A DNA stretch of 64,000 bases from Wenzhouxiangella sp. 15190 (GTDB lineage Bacteria; Pseudomonadota; Gammaproteobacteria; Xanthomonadales; Wenzhouxiangellaceae), in the NCBI RefSeq assembly GCF_003417465.1, contig NZ_QVMV01000007.1, forward strand, positions 62,001 through 126,000, read 5' to 3'. Shown piece after piece: positions 17,356-28,044 of this stretch. A program made the translations under genes and the position numbers. The notes below the pieces were generated by a model that made no database searches, had not been told where the DNA came from, and saw nothing but the letters and a program-made list of their open reading frames with translations. Every line of letters starts with the position of its first letter. Within the stretch, counting starts at the first letter, position 1.

Positions 17356-17438
17356 CAATCGGCGTATGGCCGATCAATCCGGCTTCGAGCCGTAACATCA
17401 AGCCAGCGGCTTTAGCCGGTGGCAGTTGCGCAGGTGCC

Positions 17439-18560
17439 TTAGTGAGAGCGCCAGGGCCGGCGGCCTGAGGGATCGTCGTCTCTGCCGCTGCTACGGTCTG
17501 CTTCCTCGAGCATGACGAGCAGGGGATGCAGTCGCACTTTCAGCGACGCCAGGTGTGGTTTGATCCGATCGCCCTGACCGCGCTCGATCATGCGCAGTGC
17601 CTGTTCGATGCCGAGACCCGGCTCGCGCCTCGTCCCTGGCGCGACGGGGCTGGCGCGACCGGCCAGGCCTTCTTCAAGAATATGCGCTCCGTCACGACCG
17701 TTCGGCGGGGGCGGCGTCTGGATGATGAATCCGGCTTCCACATCGAGTACTTCGCCGGCTGGGCGCAGTCCCAGTTCGTCGAGGTCGGGCATGAAGCGTT
17801 CCTGCAGCATTTCGGCGCCCTCGGCGTCGGTGGCCGGAAGCAGGAAGGAAAAGGTTTCGCTGTCGGATCGAAATACCGTGTCTTCACGCCGGACCCTGCG
17901 GCTCAGGGTAGTGCCGATGCGCTTGAGCGCTCGCGAGGCATGCGTTTCGCCCAGTTCCTCGAGCAATGCCGAGAGGCCGTCGAGGCGCAGGTGCATGATC
18001 GTCAGCGCTTGCTGATGACGATGGGCGAAACTCATCGCCTGCATCAACCGTTCCTCGCAGTAGCGACGGTTGCCGAGCCCGGTTTCCGGGTCGATGTGAT
18101 GGTCCTGCTCGAGCAGGCGCAGGCGCCTGGCTGACTGGCCGCTGTGTGCGTAGGCCGAGGCGCGTGCGGTCAGTTCGCTGGCCTGGAAGGGCTTGGAAAT
18201 GAAGTCCGTGGCGCCGAGCAGCAGGGCGTGCTTGCGTTTGCGCTCACCATCTTCTTCGCCCGTGATCAGCACCACCGGCAGGTCGACCAGGTGCGGTTTC
18301 TGGGCGTGGCGGATCTGCTGCAGCAGGTCAAGACCGCTCTTGCCGCCCATGTGCAGATCACTGAACAGCGCTTCGATGCGCAAGTCGGTCTGCAGCAGCT
18401 CCCAGGCCTGCTCCGCCGATTCGGCCAGTACCAGGTCGAACTGCTGGCCCAGAATGCGGGTGGCGCAGGCGCGCATGAGCCGGCTGTCATCCACGAACAG
18501 GATGCGGGGTCGGGATGAAGACGGACTGGTGTGTGTGGCGGCGTTCATGCGATCAATCAT
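17439..18560 (-). CDS. Response regulator with degenerate GGDEF domain
   Basis: A 373-residue two-domain protein. The receiver domain spans about residues 18-135, with acidic pocket VDDSR, phosphoacceptor Asp68 in FSDLHMGG and the conserved lysine in ISKPF. A GGDEF-like domain follows (DPETGLGNRRYCEERLMQAM at its start), but the signature is RSDSETFSFLL, so the diguanylate cyclase active site is lost. A Gly/Arg-rich tail follows. It might bind GTP or a partner rather than make c-di-GMP. The start is uncertain: ATG codons at 18560 and 18548 both lack a good ribosome-binding site. No kinase gene is adjacent. Confidence 0.88.
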   Translation of the reverse strand: MIDRMNAATHTSPSSSRPRILFVDDSRLMRACATRILGQQFDLVLAESAEQAWELLQTDLRIEALFSDLHMGGKSGLDLLQQIRHAQKPHLVDLPVVLITGEEDGERKRKHALLLGATDFISKPFQASELTARASAYAHSGQSARRLRLLEQDHHIDPETGLGNRRYCEERLMQAMSFAHRHQQALTIMHLRLDGLSALLEELGETHASRALKRIGTTLSRRVRREDTVFRSDSETFSFLLPATDAEGAEMLQERFMPDLDELGLRPAGEVLDVEAGFIIQTPPPPNGRDGAHILEEGLAGRASPVAPGTRREPGLGIEQALRMIERGQGDRIKPHLASLKVRLHPLLVMLEEADRSSGRDDDPSGRRPWRSH

Positions 18561-18598
18561 GCAATTGGCGTGCCATGTTCTTCAGGAACTTGCTGCAG

Positions 18599-18652
18599 CC
18601 TGTTGAAATGGCGCTCAACAGGCCGCTTGAAAGCCCCTCGAAAAATTCGAGG
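18599..18652. repeat. Two small perfect hairpins upstream of the regulator gene
   Basis: CCTGTTGA and TCAACAGG (18599-18622) form an 8-bp stem; CCTCGAA and TTCGAGG (18636-18652) form a 7-bp stem with a 3-base loop. They lie in the 192-bp divergent gap between the regulator and DUF2937 genes. Possible roles are 5'-leader structure or terminator; there is no clear T-run. Confidence 0.45.
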
Positions 18653-18752
18653 CCCGGCCTCGGGTGACAATAGGGGTCAATTGACGGCACACACCGGCAA
18701 CGCCCGGCGCCCTGGCTTGACTTGCCGGTGACCGCGCCGGAGACTGGCTGCA

Positions 18753-19232
18753 ATGAGCTGGATGGGCCGAAAGTTCGATAATCTGGGCAGCGCCGTGTCC
18801 GGTGCCGGCGGCGGCATGGGGCTATCCCAGGCCCCCGCCTTTACCCAGGCGTATCTGCAGCGCCTGGGTGGCCATCTCGACGAGGCACGGCGGACGCTCG
18901 ACCTGGTCGAGCGCGGGATTCTGGTACCCGAATTGACGGCAGCTGAGCGGAGCCAGGCCGTGGCGGGCTTCGCCGATCGTGTGGCCGAACTGGAGGCAAC
19001 CTATGCGTCCATTGCCGAGGCCACACCCCTGATGCAGCCCATTCTCGTGATGCGGCATGGCGATTCGGAGATTGCCCGTCGAGCCTGGGAGACGTTTACG
19101 CCGGCGGTGCCCATCGATGCGACTTCCCTGATCTGGACCGGTCTCGGCGTGCTGGTTGCACTCGTGATCTATGAGCTGTTCAAGTCGCCGGCGGCCGTCG
19201 TTCGGCGCCGGCGCCGGCTGCGCACCGGTTGA
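18753..19232 (+). CDS. DUF2937 family membrane protein
   Basis: A 159-residue protein. AFTQAYLQRLGGHLDEARRT near residue 29 matches what I recall of DUF2937, whose function is unknown. One membrane span near the C-terminus (SLIWTGLGVLVALVIYELF) is followed by a strongly basic tail (VVRRRRRLR), which suggests an inner-membrane protein with a periplasmic helical N-terminal region. It precedes the M17 aminopeptidase gene by about 70 bases and may share its transcript. Confidence 0.8.
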   Translation: MSWMGRKFDNLGSAVSGAGGGMGLSQAPAFTQAYLQRLGGHLDEARRTLDLVERGILVPELTAAERSQAVAGFADRVAELEATYASIAEATPLMQPILVMRHGDSEIARRAWETFTPAVPIDATSLIWTGLGVLVALVIYELFKSPAAVVRRRRRLRTG

Positions 19233-19305
19233 TTCGGAGTGGGCGCCTGACGAGGCTGGCGCTACGCTATCCTAGACGGCTTCTTGATAACAATCTGGAG
19301 TCGTC

Positions 19306-20664
19306 ATGTTCAGCGTTTCCCCCGAGCGGTCCATTCCCGTTCATTCCCTGGATTCCGAAGGCCTGGAAGCCTGGAAAAGTTCCGCCGATGAAAGGACCCG
19401 CCGCTGGGTCGAAGCCAGCGGGTTCCGGGCGAAGCCCGGTGAACTCCTGCTCGTGCCCGACGAACACAGCAGTATTGGCGAGGTGCTGGCCGGGAGAGAG
19501 CCCAGTGATCGCCTGTGGGCCCTCGCCCACCTGCCTTCCAACTTGCCCGAGGGGGACTACCATCTCCAGACGGACTGGCCGGCCGAGGAACAGGAACGCG
19601 CCGCCATCGGTTGGGCTCTGGGTTGCTACCGCTTCGATCGTTACAAGGAAATGGAAAGGCCCGGCGCCCGGCTGGTTCTGGAACCGGGGAGTGAACAGCG
19701 TGTTCGCACATTAGCGGAGTCCTCGGCTTTTGTTCGCGACCTGGTCAACACCCCCGCCATCGATCTCGGTCCGGGCGAGCTGGCCGATACCGCGCGCACC
19801 CTGGCCTCGGAACACGGCGCCGATTGCGAGGTCATCGAGGGCGAGCGACTGGAAAAGGAGTTCCCCGCCATCCACGTGGTTGGCCAGGCCGCCAGCCGCG
19901 CACCGCGGCTGATTCGCATGCAGTGGGGGCGCGAGGATGCCCCGTCCCTGGCCCTGGTGGGCAAGGGCGTGATCTTCGACTCCGGCGGGCTCAACATCAA
20001 GCCCGGCGCGGGGATGCTGCTGATGAAAAAGGACATGGGCGGGGCCGCGCACGTCCTGGGCCTGGCGAAGATCATCATGACGCTGGGGCTCGATGTGAAC
20101 CTGCGCGTCTACATTCCGGCCGTGGAAAACGCCATCTCCGGCAACGCCTACCGGCCCTCGGACATCATCAATACGCGCAAGGGCACCAGCGTGGCGATCG
20201 GCAATACCGATGCCGAGGGACGGGTGGTGCTTTCCGATGCCCTGACCCTGGCCTCGGAGGAGGGCGCCGAGCGCATCATCGATTTCGCCACGCTGACCGG
20301 TGCGGCCCGCATCGCGCTGGGTGAGGATCTGCCGCCGATCTACGGCCGCGACACCGAGAAGGCCCGCACCATCCAGGATCTGAGTTTCGAGCTCGAGGAT
20401 CCGCTCTGGCACATGCCCCTGTTCGAACCCTATCGCGAGCAGATCGAGCCGGCGATCGCCGACATTTCCAATACCGGCACTTCCAGCTTCGGCGGCAGTC
20501 TCACGGCGGCACTGTTCCTCGACCATTTCGTCGATGCAGGTATCGACTGGTACCACCTCGATATCTATGCGTGGAACCTGTCCGACCGCCCCGGACGACC
20601 GGCCGGGGGCGAGGCCCAGGGGCTGCGCAGCATGTGGCAGTGGCTGGCGTCGCTCTATGAGTGA
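19306..20664 (+). CDS. Leucyl aminopeptidase family M17 protein
   Basis: A 452-residue cytoplasmic di-metal aminopeptidase. The M17 signature NTDAEGRVVLSDALTLASEE is intact, preceded by the metal-binding blocks VGKGVIFDSGGLNIKPG and LMKKDMGGAAHVLG. Catalytic Lys and Arg positions are present. The N-terminal domain differs from E. coli PepA and resembles the shorter M17 subgroup (PepB-like or M17 with a divergent N-domain). It should release N-terminal amino acids during peptide turnover. The ATG is 73 bases after the DUF2937 gene. Confidence 0.94.
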   Translation: MFSVSPERSIPVHSLDSEGLEAWKSSADERTRRWVEASGFRAKPGELLLVPDEHSSIGEVLAGREPSDRLWALAHLPSNLPEGDYHLQTDWPAEEQERAAIGWALGCYRFDRYKEMERPGARLVLEPGSEQRVRTLAESSAFVRDLVNTPAIDLGPGELADTARTLASEHGADCEVIEGERLEKEFPAIHVVGQAASRAPRLIRMQWGREDAPSLALVGKGVIFDSGGLNIKPGAGMLLMKKDMGGAAHVLGLAKIIMTLGLDVNLRVYIPAVENAISGNAYRPSDIINTRKGTSVAIGNTDAEGRVVLSDALTLASEEGAERIIDFATLTGAARIALGEDLPPIYGRDTEKARTIQDLSFELEDPLWHMPLFEPYREQIEPAIADISNTGTSSFGGSLTAALFLDHFVDAGIDWYHLDIYAWNLSDRPGRPAGGEAQGLRSMWQWLASLYE

Positions 20665-20805
20665 TTTTCCGAGTCGCCTGCTCTCCCCGGCGACCTTTTG
20701 ATCGGTGCCAGCAGCGCCAAAAAACAGGTGTCGAGGGCGGACAATGGCGTTACGATAAGCGTTGGCGGACAAGTGCGCGGTATATGCGCTTCTAGGAGGA
20801 ATACG

Positions 20806-21336
20806 ATGCGTTATCTGTTGATTCTGACGATCATCCTGGCGCTGGCGGCCTGCCAGTCCGAAGAGTCCAGTGAAATCGAGGAGGCCGGTGACGAAGCGGC
20901 CGAGCAGGTCGAACAAACCGGCGAGGAAGCGGCCGAAGCCTACGAAGAGGCCCAGGAAGAAGGCGAGGAGGCCCGCGAGGAGATCGAGGAATTCGTCGAA
21001 GAAGGTCCAACGACCGACGAAGAAGCGCTGCATGAGCAGGTCTGGCAGCGCGCTCGCGAACTGGCCGAAGAGGCCCGAGTCAAGACTGAAGAGGCGCTGG
21101 CGGCTGCCGAGGAAGGAAGTGGTGATGCCTGGGAAGAGGCGCGTGAAGCGGCCGAACGGTCCCGCAAGCAGGCCAAGAATGCCTGGGAAGAAGCCAGCCA
21201 ATTCGCCGGTGATACCTGGGAAGGCACCAGCGCCGAGGCGCGGGAAGCCTGGCAGGAAGCCCAGTCTGCCTGGGATCGCCTGGCCGAGCGTATGGACGAG
21301 GAGTCCGACGACGGCGAGGAAGGCGGCGAGCAGTAA
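20806..21336 (+). CDS. Acidic, Ala/Glu-rich helical lipoprotein
   Basis: A 176-residue lipoprotein: MRYLLILTIILALAAC ends in a lipobox (LAAC) and the ATG follows an excellent TAGGAGGAA site. The mature protein is almost wholly charged alpha-helix. The first half is Glu-rich (EEAGDEAAEQVEQTGEEAAE). The second half has recurring Trp at helix-compatible spacing (DAWEEAREAAERSRKQAKNA, then WEEASQ, TWEGTS, AWQEAQ, AWDRL). This recalls LEA-like or apolipoprotein-like amphipathic helices, but I know no named family. Its own terminator follows, so it is likely monocistronic. Starts further upstream lack a signal peptide. Confidence 0.84.
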   Translation: MRYLLILTIILALAACQSEESSEIEEAGDEAAEQVEQTGEEAAEAYEEAQEEGEEAREEIEEFVEEGPTTDEEALHEQVWQRARELAEEARVKTEEALAAAEEGSGDAWEEAREAAERSRKQAKNAWEEASQFAGDTWEGTSAEAREAWQEAQSAWDRLAERMDEESDDGEEGGEQ

Positions 21337-21355
21337 GTTTCCATGACGTCCCCGA

Positions 21356-21389
21356 GCGCGCCGCCCCGCCCCGGGGCGGCGTGCGTTTT
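21356..21389 (+). terminator. Rho-independent terminator after the helical lipoprotein
   Basis: A GC-rich stem of about 12 bp (core GCCGCCCC paired with GGGGCGGC, loop GCCCC) is followed by GTTTTA. It lies 20 bases after the lipoprotein stop and before leuS. Confidence 0.7.
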
Positions 21390-21391
21390 AG

Positions 21392-24009
<2,618 letters not shown>

Positions 24010-24010
<1 letters not shown>

Positions 24011-24507
24011 TGCCTCGCGCCATCCTCGTCATTGTCGTCGCTGCGATGCTGACCGCCTGCGGTTTTCAGCTGCGGGGCGAGGCTCGCCTGCCGGCGTTCA
24101 TGGATCGGACCTTCGTGGCGGTGGCCGACGACAGTACCGTGTTCATGCGGGAACTCGGGCTGCTGCTCGAGGCCAACGGCGTCGAGGTCACCGAAGAACC
24201 GGGGCCGGGCGCTGCCACGCTCCGCATCGATTCGCAGAACATCTGGCGCCAAGCGCTGTCGGTGACTGGCCAGGCGCGGGTGCGCGAGTACCTGATCGTG
24301 TTCGAAGTCACCTGGCGGCTGGAAGATACCCAGGGCGAGGTAGCGCTCGAGCGTTCCACGCTCCGGCTCACGCGCGATTACAGCTTCGACGAAGGCGAAA
24401 TCCTGGCCGCCCAGCGCGAGGAAGAATTCCTGCGCGACGAGCTCGGCCGGGCGATGGCGACCCAGTTGGTCCGGCGCCTGGAGGCGCTCGCCGGGACCAG
24501 CGGATGA
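24010..24507 (+). CDS. lptE: LPS-assembly lipoprotein LptE
   Basis: A 165-residue outer-membrane lipoprotein that plugs LptD and helps insert LPS. The signal peptide ends in the lipobox LTAC, directly followed by GFQLRGEARLP, the hallmark LptE mature N-terminus. The rest (QALSVTGQARVREYLIVFEV, then DTQGEVALERSTLRLTRDYS) fits the family. The ATG overlaps the leuS stop (TGATG) and its own stop overlaps the holA start (ATGA), the arrangement common in gammaproteobacteria. Confidence 0.95.
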
Positions 24508-25523
24508 AACTGTTTCCCGAAAAGCTGCCACAGCGCCTCAAGCAAGGCCTGGACCCGGTCTACCTGATCGCCGGCCAGGAGCCCTTGCTGATCGAGGAGG
24601 CCTGCGACGCTCTCAGGGCCGGCGCACGGGAGGCCGGCGTGGGTGAACGCCTGGTGCTCGAGGCCGATGCACGCTTCGACTGGAGCCAGCTCGGCAGCGC
24701 CACCGAAACCGGATCTTTGTTCGCCACCCAGCGTCTGGTGGAAGTGCGCCTGCCCTCGGGCAAGCCCGGGCGTGAAGGTGGCGCGGCGTTGCGCGAGTTC
24801 GTGGAACAGGATGGCGACGACATCCTGCTGGTCAAGTGCGATGCCTGGGACATGGGCAGTGAGAAGACCGCTTGGGCCAAGGCCCTGGACGCGGCCGGCG
24901 TGTACGTGCCTTGCTGGAAGGTCAAGCCGCAGCGGTTGCCGCAGTGGATCGCCCAGCGTCTGTCCAGTCGGCGTATCCAGGCCGACCAGCCTGCATGCCG
25001 TTTCCTGGCCGAGCGGCTGGAAGGCAATCTGCTGGCCGCCGCGCAGGAGATCGAGCGCCTGGCCCTGCTTTATCCGGGCGGGCAGATCGGTCTCGAAGAG
25101 GTGCGAGCGGCGGTGGCCGACAGCGCACGCTTCGACAGTTTTCGCCTGATCGAACTGGTATTGGCCGGACAGGCCGGCCCGGCTGTGCGCTGCATCCGAG
25201 GGCTCAGAGAGGCCGATACGCCGATGCCGATGATCGTCGGGGCGCTGGCGCGCGAGCTCCAGACCATCGGCAATTTCCAGTTGCTCACGCGCACGCAATC
25301 GGCCGGGCAGGCTTTCAAGACCCTGGGGATCTGGAAGAGCCGGCAGCAACCGGTGGCCGACGCTGCCCGCCGCATTTCGCCCGAATTGGTGCGCCAGACC
25401 CTGGCCCGGCTCTCCGAACTCGATCTGCTGTCGAAGTCGACCGGTCGCGAAATGTTCTGGCTCAGGCTCGAGCGCCTGTGCGTGGCGCTCGCCACCAATC
25501 GCCCGGAGTACAGCGCGGCATGA
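24504..25523 (+). CDS. holA: DNA polymerase III subunit delta
   Basis: The clamp-loader delta subunit, which opens the beta clamp. The 339-residue protein starts MKLFPEKLPQRLKQGLDPVY, followed by LIAGQEPLLIEEACDALR; these match HolA. Later blocks include VKCDAWDMGSEKTAW, RLEGNLLAAAQEIERLALLY and SARFDSFRLIELVLAGQAG. The ATG overlaps the lptE stop by four bases, and its own stop overlaps nadD. A longer frame upstream is excluded because it would lie within lptE. Confidence 0.95.
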   Translation: MKLFPEKLPQRLKQGLDPVYLIAGQEPLLIEEACDALRAGAREAGVGERLVLEADARFDWSQLGSATETGSLFATQRLVEVRLPSGKPGREGGAALREFVEQDGDDILLVKCDAWDMGSEKTAWAKALDAAGVYVPCWKVKPQRLPQWIAQRLSSRRIQADQPACRFLAERLEGNLLAAAQEIERLALLYPGGQIGLEEVRAAVADSARFDSFRLIELVLAGQAGPAVRCIRGLREADTPMPMIVGALARELQTIGNFQLLTRTQSAGQAFKTLGIWKSRQQPVADAARRISPELVRQTLARLSELDLLSKSTGREMFWLRLERLCVALATNRPEYSAA

Positions 25524-26155
25524 ATCACGCCACGGTCATCTTCGGCGGCACTTTCGACCCGGTGCATTACGGCCATCTGCGCGCGGCCGCCGAGGTTTGC
25601 GAGAAGCTGGCCGTCGACGATTTCCGCCTGTTGCCAGCAGGCATCCCGCCGCATCGTGACTATACCGGGGCGGAGGCCTATCATCGCCTGGCCATGCTCG
25701 AACTGGCACTGGCGCCCTATCCCGACCTGACTGTCGACGAACGCGAGGTGCGTCGCGATGGCCCCTCCTACATGGTCGAGACTCTGGCTTCCATTCGCGA
25801 CGAGGTCGGGCCGCGCCCGATCATTCTCTGCCTGGGGCAGGATGCCGCCAACCAGCTCAGCGGCTGGCATCGCTGGCGCGAACTGCTCGAACTGGCCCAC
25901 CTGCTGGTCATGAAGCGTCCCCGCAGCCGGCCGAAGTACACGGGCGAAGTGGAAAAGGTGCTGCGCGAACGTCGCATACGCCGTCCCGCCCAGTTGATGG
26001 AAGTCGAGTCCGGCCGGGTCTGCTACCTGGGTGTGACCCAGCTGGCCATTTCCTCGACCGACATTCGCCGGCAAGTGGCCGAAGGCCGGGACCCGCGTTT
26101 TCTGCTGCCGTCGACCGTGCTGGCCTATATCCGTAAACACGGCCTTTATCAATGA
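25520..26155 (+). CDS. nadD: Nicotinate-nucleotide adenylyltransferase
   Basis: Converts nicotinate mononucleotide and ATP to nicotinate adenine dinucleotide in NAD synthesis. The 211-residue protein carries the nucleotidyltransferase motif GGTFDPVHYGHLR at residues 9-21, LPAGIPPHRD (substrate loop), GQDAANQLSGWHRWREL, and the C-terminal ISSTDIRRQVAEGRDPRFLL motif. The start is the ATG overlapping the holA stop; the same frame extends far upstream but only inside holA. Confidence 0.96.
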   Translation: MNHATVIFGGTFDPVHYGHLRAAAEVCEKLAVDDFRLLPAGIPPHRDYTGAEAYHRLAMLELALAPYPDLTVDEREVRRDGPSYMVETLASIRDEVGPRPIILCLGQDAANQLSGWHRWRELLELAHLLVMKRPRSRPKYTGEVEKVLRERRIRRPAQLMEVESGRVCYLGVTQLAISSTDIRRQVAEGRDPRFLLPSTVLAYIRKHGLYQ

Positions 26156-26215
26156 CCGCATCACGCTTGCTGAAAGCGTGGCGCAACGGGCGTAAAATAC
26201 GCAGCGTGTTCAATC

Positions 26216-26590
26216 ATGGGTAATTCGTTGAGCGAAAAGGAATTGACCGGCCCGCAGGATTTGCGGGATCTCGCCGTCGCCGTTCTGGAAGATGCCAAGG
26301 CCCAGGACATCCAGGTTATCGATCTGTCCGAGCGCAGCAGCTTCGCCGACTACATGGTCATCGCCTCGGGGACTTCTTCCCGCCAGGTCAAGGCCGCGGC
26401 CGACCGGCTGGTACAGCGCGTCAAGTCGCTCGGCATTCAGCCGCTGGGTGTGGAAGGAGCCGACGACGCGGACTGGGTGCTGGTCGACCTGGCCGACGTC
26501 ATCGTTCATGTCATGCAGCCCCAGACGCGCGCTTTCTACAACCTCGAGAAACTCTGGGCGGCACCACCGGCAACACGCGCCCAGGCCTGA
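26216..26590 (+). CDS. rsfS: Ribosome silencing factor
   Basis: A 124-residue RsfS (Iojap/YbeB) protein that binds ribosomal protein L14 and prevents subunit joining in starvation. The family core is clear: AQDIQVIDLSERSSFADYMV, IASGTSSRQVKAAADRLV and GADDADWVLVDLADVIVHVM. The Gln-Thr-Arg-Ala-Phe-Tyr segment follows, as usual. It lies 60 bases after nadD; a TAAAAT sequence at 26193-26198 is a possible -10, although the best -35 (TTGCTG) is 20 bases away. rlmH follows three bases later. Confidence 0.95.
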   Translation: MGNSLSEKELTGPQDLRDLAVAVLEDAKAQDIQVIDLSERSSFADYMVIASGTSSRQVKAAADRLVQRVKSLGIQPLGVEGADDADWVLVDLADVIVHVMQPQTRAFYNLEKLWAAPPATRAQA

Positions 26591-26593
26591 ACC

Positions 26594-27055
26594 ATGGACC
26601 TGGTGGTCGCCGGTGTGGGCACCCGCATGCCCGCCTGGGTGGCCGACGGTTGGCGGGAATACGCCCGGCGAATGCCGCCCCATCTGCCGCTGCAACTGGT
26701 CGAGGTGCCGGTGGCCGGCAAGGCCGGTGCAGGCCGCGAGTCTTCCCTGGAAGCCGAACGCCTGTTCGGCAAGTTGCCCGAGCGTGTCCGCGTGGTGGTC
26801 CTGGAGATCACGGCGCGACCCTGGTCGACTGAAAAGCTGGCCTCCCGGCTGGAACAATGGCAGCTCGACGGCGATCCGGTCTGGTTCCTGATCGGCGGCG
26901 CCGACGGGCTCCATTCATCGGCGCTCGAACGTGCCGACGAACGCTGGTCACTGGGCCCCGCGACGCTGCCCCACATGCTGGTGCGCGTGTTGGTGGCCGA
27001 GCAGCTATACCGCGCTTCGACGATCCTGAGCGGGCATCCTTACCATCGAGCCTGA
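26594..27055 (+). CDS. rlmH: 23S rRNA pseudouridine-1915 N3-methyltransferase
   Basis: A 153-residue SPOUT-class methyltransferase that modifies pseudouridine 1915 of helix 69. Visible family blocks are VAGVGTRMPAWVADGWREYA at the start, VVLEITARPWSTEKLASRLE, FLIGGADGLHSSAL (SAM-binding knot) and a C-terminal LVRVLVAEQLYRASTILSGH ending in PYHRA. It follows rsfS by three bases, the conserved order. The two long hairpins downstream probably mark the end of this operon. Confidence 0.97.
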   Translation: MDLVVAGVGTRMPAWVADGWREYARRMPPHLPLQLVEVPVAGKAGAGRESSLEAERLFGKLPERVRVVVLEITARPWSTEKLASRLEQWQLDGDPVWFLIGGADGLHSSALERADERWSLGPATLPHMLVRVLVAEQLYRASTILSGHPYHRA

Positions 27056-27093
27056 ACGGGGGCCCTTCACTGGCTGGTTATGGTGGCTCCGAC

Positions 27094-27172
27094 GTCGGCC
27101 CGGCCCGGGATGCTTTGCTTCAGTTCGACGCGGTGGCGAGGCCTTCAGCAAAGCATCCCGGGCCGGGCCGAC
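27094..27172. repeat. Long perfect hairpin A (26-bp stem, 27-nt loop)
   Basis: Arms at 27094-27119 (GTCGGCCCGGCCCGGGATGC, then TTTGCT) and 27147-27172 are perfect reverse complements over 26 bases. The 27-nt loop starts TCAGTTCGACGCGGTGGCGA. This lies in the 314-bp gap between rlmH and maf. The loop of hairpin B (27206-27284) is nearly this loop in reverse complement. It is too large and lacks the T-run expected of a simple terminator. Confidence 0.85.
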
Positions 27173-27205
27173 AGCGAATGGCTGCACACCGGCCGGGGTG
27201 TCGAC

Positions 27206-27284
27206 GTCGCCTTGTTTGGGGAGGCTTCGCTGAGGGCCTCGCCACTGCGTCGAACTGAAGCGAAGCCTCCCCAAACAAGGCGAC
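27206..27284. repeat. Long perfect hairpin B (26-bp stem, 27-nt loop)
   Basis: Arms at 27206-27231 (GTCGCCTTGTTTGGGGAGGC, then TTCGCT) and 27259-27284 pair perfectly over 26 bases. Its loop, read in reverse complement, matches the loop of hairpin A at 25 of 27 positions. The stem agrees with stem A at 17 of 26 positions, and every difference is compensated on the other arm. Between the two hairpins is a small palindrome (CACACCGGCCGGGGTGT), so the pair looks like a head-to-head REP/BIME-like unit. The remaining sequence to maf holds no other recognisable feature. Confidence 0.85.
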
Positions 27285-27369
27285 TGGGGCCCGAAACTTC
27301 GCCGTTTTCTCAGGCCCTACTTGGCCCCCTCTATCGCACAATCTCGCGAACCGAAAAACGAAACAACCA

Positions 27370-27960
27370 ATGAACGAAAGAACGAATATACGAACCCGCC
27401 TCATTCTGGCTTCCGCCTCGCCCCGCCGCCGCGAACTCCTGTCGCTGTTCGAGATCGACTTCGACGTTCAGCCCGCGGATATTGACGAGACAGTGCGTGA
27501 GGGGGAGCCGCCGGAGAATTATGTGCGGCGCATGTCGCGCGAGAAGGCGATGGCGATCCACGGGCAAGTCGACGATTGCTTCGTGCTCGGCTCGGACACT
27601 GCCGTTGTCCTCGATGACGAATGCCTGGGAAAGCCGGGCGATGACGAACAGGCACGCGAAATGCTCGAGCGCCTGTCCGGCCGTGAACATCGCGTGCTTT
27701 CGGCGGTCGCCCTGGCCGCGACGGATGGCGGGATTGATGAACGCTTGAGCGTCACACGGGTCGAATTCGCCCAGCTGCCCGCCGCCTGGATCGATCGCTA
27801 CGTCGCTTCCGGCGAGCCGCACGACAAGGCCGGCGCCTACGGCATCCAGGGGGCGGCCGGCATCTGGGTACGATCGCTTTCGGGCAGCTACACCGGCGTG
27901 GTCGGGTTGCCACTGTTCGAAACCGGCGAACTGTTGCGCGAAGCCCGGCTTGCCGACTGA
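27370..27960 (+). CDS. Maf-family nucleoside triphosphate pyrophosphatase (YhdE type)
   Basis: A 196-residue Maf protein that hydrolyses dTTP/UTP or modified nucleotides to monophosphates. Motifs are LILASASPRRRELL, VLGSDTAVVLDDECLGKPGD and the C-terminal GAYGIQGAAGIWVRSLSGSY followed by TGVVGLPLFET. The last two blocks resemble YhdE more than the m7GTP-specific YceF. The position just before rng, yhdP and tldD is the same as for yhdE in enterobacteria. The ATG is close to the end of the hairpin region. Confidence 0.93.
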   Translation: MNERTNIRTRLILASASPRRRELLSLFEIDFDVQPADIDETVREGEPPENYVRRMSREKAMAIHGQVDDCFVLGSDTAVVLDDECLGKPGDDEQAREMLERLSGREHRVLSAVALAATDGGIDERLSVTRVEFAQLPAAWIDRYVASGEPHDKAGAYGIQGAAGIWVRSLSGSYTGVVGLPLFETGELLREARLAD

Positions 27961-28044
27961 CGCGGCGCCGTGTCTGGAGGCTTCCCGGATGGCGCTGGTG
28001 CTATTCTTGCCCAATACCAAATAGCTTGAGCGGACTTCTCGGCC

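Noticed and set aside
24872-26155. A 427-residue NadD with a long N-terminal extension
   Set aside because: The extension lies wholly within holA and is Arg/Ala-rich shadow sequence; the real start is the ATGA overlap at 25520.
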